DNA from: Algoriphagus locisalis
GTDB taxonomy: Bacteria; Bacteroidota; Bacteroidia; Cytophagales; Cyclobacteriaceae
Length of the DNA stretch: 64,000 bases
Reading direction: 5' to 3'
Assembly: GCF_900116615.1 (NCBI RefSeq)
Contig: NZ_FPBF01000001.1
Location: 849,625-913,624 of the forward strand
The notes under the pieces are model-generated. The model had not been told where the DNA came from. It was given only the letters and a program-made list of their open reading frames with translations, and did no database searches. Of the stretch, positions 61,111 through 64,000 are shown in pieces (within the stretch, counting starts at the first letter, position 1; each line of letters begins with the position of its first letter). The position numbers and the translations under genes were made by a program.

Positions 61111-62775
61111 ATGACAACAAACACGAAATTCCATAAACTAGTCCTTGGAGCTGCTTTGCTACTTGGAGGAATGGTGGGCTGTTCAGAAGATTTCTTGGAT
61201 AGACCTCCATTGGATGCAATTGTAGATGCAAACTTCTACAAAACTGACGACCAAATCTTAGCGGCTTCAGCGCCACTATACAACATAGTTTGGTTTGCTT
61301 ATAACGATAAAGCTAGCCATGGTATAGGTGATGCAAGAGGTGGAACTTTGACCTCAGGATCTTACCAACTAGAAAACGTAAGATTCAATACCACAGGTGA
61401 GACTGCAGAAAATGGTGCCTCATGGAGAGCTTTCTACAATGTAGTGGCTCAATCCAACTCCTTAATCAATAACATCAATTCCTTTGCAGGTGAAGATGTG
61501 ACTGAGCGAATCAAAAATCACGGGATCGCAGAAGGTAGATTTATGAGAGGTTTGGCTTATTCATACTTGGTACAAAACTGGGGGCCAGTTCCTATCATCA
61601 CCAATAATACCACGCTATTGCAGGATACGACAATTGCGAGAAATACAGAAGAATCCGTATGGCAATTCATTATCAAGGACTTCCGCTATGCAGTAGAAAA
61701 TCTACCTGAGAGTGCTGTTTTAAACGGTCGCTTGACCAAGTGGTCTGCGGAAGGTATGCTTGCAAAAATGTACCTGACTAAAGCAGGAGTAGGTGGAAAC
61801 AGAAATCAGTCAGATCTTGATTCTGCAGCTTATTTTGCGAAAAGAGTAATTGATAACAGTGGTGCTGAGTTGATGCCCGAATATGAGGATCTTTTCAAAA
61901 CTGCCAACAACAATAACATAGAAACTCTTGCCGCACTACAATGGACCTACAATGCAGGTCAGGCAGGAGCTTGGGGAGCACAAAACTCTGTACAGGCTTT
62001 CTTGGCTTTTGGTTCTGAAATCACTGGTTTTGGTGACGGATGGGGCGGAGATATTGGAGCTTCCAAATGGATGCTAGATCTATACGATGATTTGGTTTTC
62101 GACAAAAGAAGAAAAGCAAGCTTCATGTTCCCAGGTGATCATTACGATTACATAACGCAAGTTCCTCCTGGAGGTTCTGCTCAAGAATTGGAAGTACCTG
62201 CTAGAGGTACTGACGGTAGCAGATCATACAATGATAGAGCTTGGGTGAAGAAATATGTGGTAGGCCGTCCTGAAGACAACGACGGAAGAGTCGTACAACA
62301 AGGGACAGAGATCAATACATATATTCTTCGTTTGGCGGATGTTTACTTGACTTATGCGGAAGCTGTGTTGGACAAAAATCCTGCGGAGGCATTGACTTAT
62401 GTAAACTTGGTGAGGGAAAGAGCCGGTGTAAATGCACTGACTTCTGTGACTTGGCAAGATATATTCGAGGAGAGAATCAAGGAGTTTGCAATGGAAGGCC
62501 AAGCCTGGTATGAATTTACCAAACTGCACTATTACGACCCAGCTAAAGCTTTTGAGATGCTTTCTAGTCAAGATAGAGGAACGTTCAGAGTCTATGCTGA
62601 TGTAATTCCTGATCCTACTTTGTGGGAAATAGAGATTCCAGAAACAGACACGTCACCGAGGTTCTTTACGGTAAATGAATCTAATTTCAAGATTCCTATT
62701 CCATCTGCAGAATTGTCAAGAGCTCCAAACTTGAGGAAACCTGCTGTACCGTATGATTTCTCAGCAGAAAATTAA
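61111..62775 (+). CDS. SusD/RagB-family surface glycan-binding lipoprotein
   Basis: 554 residues. Signal and lipobox LVLGAALLLGGMVGC, then SEDFLDRPPLDAIVDANFY, the standard SusD start. TPR-like helices and the family endings RLADVYLTYAEAVL and the C-terminal NFKIPIPSAELSRAPNL are present. It lids the SusC barrel and binds the glycan. The binding residues differ between families, so the glycan cannot be read off. It is the second gene of the Sus operon. Confidence 0.95.
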   Translation: MTTNTKFHKLVLGAALLLGGMVGCSEDFLDRPPLDAIVDANFYKTDDQILAASAPLYNIVWFAYNDKASHGIGDARGGTLTSGSYQLENVRFNTTGETAENGASWRAFYNVVAQSNSLINNINSFAGEDVTERIKNHGIAEGRFMRGLAYSYLVQNWGPVPIITNNTTLLQDTTIARNTEESVWQFIIKDFRYAVENLPESAVLNGRLTKWSAEGMLAKMYLTKAGVGGNRNQSDLDSAAYFAKRVIDNSGAELMPEYEDLFKTANNNNIETLAALQWTYNAGQAGAWGAQNSVQAFLAFGSEITGFGDGWGGDIGASKWMLDLYDDLVFDKRRKASFMFPGDHYDYITQVPPGGSAQELEVPARGTDGSRSYNDRAWVKKYVVGRPEDNDGRVVQQGTEINTYILRLADVYLTYAEAVLDKNPAEALTYVNLVRERAGVNALTSVTWQDIFEERIKEFAMEGQAWYEFTKLHYYDPAKAFEMLSSQDRGTFRVYADVIPDPTLWEIEIPETDTSPRFFTVNESNFKIPIPSAELSRAPNLRKPAVPYDFSAEN

Positions 62776-62805
62776 TTTGTGGACTTACATTGAAATGCTA
62801 AACAT

Positions 62806-64000
62806 ATGAACATCATAAAAAATATAAGATCCTCACACTCAATGCTAGTAGCTTCAGCGCTATTTGTGGTACTGGCACTTGGTGCCTGTACAGAGGAGGA
62901 TGAAATTAATGTTGGGCCTCCTACGATTGAGCGGGTTCGAAGCACAGATCCTACCACAGCAGACAGTGCTTTTACTTCTGCTACGCTAGGAAGTACATTG
63001 GCGATTCTAGGAAATAACTTACTAGGAACTCAACAAGTATATCTAAATGATTATCCACTTGGTGTGAATACCGCTTATGTGACTAATAACTCTGTGATTG
63101 TGACAGTGGGAGATTCTGTGCCTACTGTAGCCACTAATCCTGATGTACCTAACACCCTGAGATTGGTAAATAAGGCTGGTGAAGCCATCATGGAATTCCA
63201 GACACTTCCGCCTGCACCGCAGGTCACCCAAGTGAAAAATCAGTATGTAAAAGCTGGTGATGACTTGACGCTATTTGGTAGATATTTCTACTTCGTGGAC
63301 ACAGTTTACTTCCCTGGAGAAGATGCTTTTGTGACTACAGGTATTACTACGAATTCCGCTGGATCTTCACTTACTGTGAAGGTTCCTGACAATGTGGACT
63401 TCTCAGAAGGTCAGTTTGTTAGAGTTGTCACTAGATCAGGTGGATCAGCAACGGGTAGAAATACTCAGATCTATGCTGAAAGAGGTATGGTTGCTGACTT
63501 TGATACCAATGGTGCATTAGTATGGCCATGGGAGTGGGGATGGGGTTTATCAGGTGATATGATCCAACCTTCACAACCAGGAATATCAAGCCTTGAAGGT
63601 AGTTTTGCAGGTATGAATCAGGCATTTCCAGCTAGTTATGGCTGGAATAATGACAAGGTAATCAATTTGGTGAACTGGGGTGGTGTACAAATCTTCCCTG
63701 AAGGAGAAGGATATGAGCCAAGTACTCCAGCTACTAATTTTGATATTCGCTTTGAAGTGGCAATCAATACAACTGAATCTATCGAAGGTCTGGAAATGCA
63801 AATTTGGTATCCAGATGCAAATGGTAATGAGTTAAGCTACAATATCCCAATGAGTGAAGTTATCAGAACAACTGACGGTAGCTGGTACACTTTGTCCGCT
63901 AATATGACGCGATTGACAAATGGATCTACCAGATTGAATACCTATGGTGATTTCTTACAAGGTGATGGATTTGCCAAACAACTCAGATTGGTAGTAATCA
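62806..64000 (+). CDS. surface glycan-binding lipoprotein with IPT/TIG domains (SGBP-B type), partial
   Basis: Open to the end of the window: 398 codons from ATG 62806 with no stop. Lipobox ALFVVLALGAC, then TEEDEINVGPP. Two IPT/TIG-like beta domains lie at about 40-135 (ATLGSTLAILGNNLLGTQQVYLNDY) and about 140-220 (VKAGDDLTLFGRYFYFVDTVYF). From about 230 the binding domain begins with WPWEWGWGLSG, rich in Trp as in sugar-binding surfaces of SusE/SGBP-B proteins (the xyloglucan-binding class is one option). It is the third gene of the Sus operon, 30 bases after susD. Confidence 0.85.
   Translation, partial: MNIIKNIRSSHSMLVASALFVVLALGACTEEDEINVGPPTIERVRSTDPTTADSAFTSATLGSTLAILGNNLLGTQQVYLNDYPLGVNTAYVTNNSVIVTVGDSVPTVATNPDVPNTLRLVNKAGEAIMEFQTLPPAPQVTQVKNQYVKAGDDLTLFGRYFYFVDTVYFPGEDAFVTTGITTNSAGSSLTVKVPDNVDFSEGQFVRVVTRSGGSATGRNTQIYAERGMVADFDTNGALVWPWEWGWGLSGDMIQPSQPGISSLEGSFAGMNQAFPASYGWNNDKVINLVNWGGVQIFPEGEGYEPSTPATNFDIRFEVAINTTESIEGLEMQIWYPDANGNELSYNIPMSEVIRTTDGSWYTLSANMTRLTNGSTRLNTYGDFLQGDGFAKQLRLVVI

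Noticed and set aside
1-64000. CRISPR arrays, insertion sequences, prophage, rRNA and tRNA genes
   Set aside because: No spaced direct repeats, transposase, integrase or cloverleaf-like sequence was seen by reading. A tRNA scan would be decisive for the last point.

Overview
The window reads as chromosome of a marine- or freshwater-type Bacteroidota, most likely a Cytophagales member of the Cyclobacteriaceae (Algoriphagus-like). The basis is gene content: a SusC/SusD pair, a hybrid two-component regulator carrying its own AraC-type output, a histone H1-like protein, a SatD protein beside topoisomerase IV, and ATP-dependent PEP carboxykinase. Promoters look like TAnnTTTG (the Bacteroidota -7 box) rather than sigma70 boxes. 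No rRNA, tRNA, CRISPR array, insertion sequence or phage gene was seen. The genus call is an inference.

Layout. 1-2155: 3' end of an RND efflux permease and a degenerate acyl-carrier-like protein, closed by a terminator. 2243-3885: an AT-rich orphan lipoprotein and a spacer. 3886-12744: housekeeping and small genes (S9 peptidase, Hpt protein, a 54-aa membrane protein, deoxynucleoside kinase, 3-hydroxyacyl-CoA dehydrogenase, CvfB-like RNA-binding protein, ArsC-like protein without its cysteine, cysteine-cluster protein, ROK kinase). 12748-20908: membrane hydroxylase, then topoisomerase IV (parE, satD-like, small membrane protein, parC) and a TrmH methyltransferase. 20905-27275: small envelope proteins, cyclophilin, PEP carboxykinase and a peptide transporter. 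27501-31128: proC, an XRE-regulated membrane protein and a BlaI/BlaR-type pair with its operator. 31372-37673: a secreted protein, a sugar-nucleotide/glycosyltransferase cluster and an M1 peptidase. 37741-47214: histone H1-like protein, an AONS-family acyltransferase (sphingo- or sulfonolipid candidate), biotin carboxylase, DUF1015, Maf, HlyD-TolC without a permease, serine dehydratase beta and a class IV aminotransferase.

47260-64000 is the accessory part and forms one carbohydrate programme. A sodium/sugar symporter, xylulokinase and xylose isomerase form a xylose operon ending in a terminator. A 1364-residue hybrid sensor/regulator follows, then a seven-copy 42-bp tandem repeat with A/T tracts every 21 bp, a GH5 endoglucanase lipoprotein, and SusC, SusD and a surface glycan-binding lipoprotein that runs off the window. 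The likely logic is that the GH5 cuts a beta-glucan or hemicellulose at the surface, SusCD/SGBP bind and import oligosaccharides, the hybrid regulator senses them, and the xylose operon takes up and isomerises the pentose.

The most unusual signals are the helically phased 42-bp repeat downstream of the regulator, the structured susC leader with a 29-codon upstream reading frame, and three protein families that have lost their defining residues (acyl-carrier-like without Ser, ArsC-like without Cys, ROK without its zinc cysteines).
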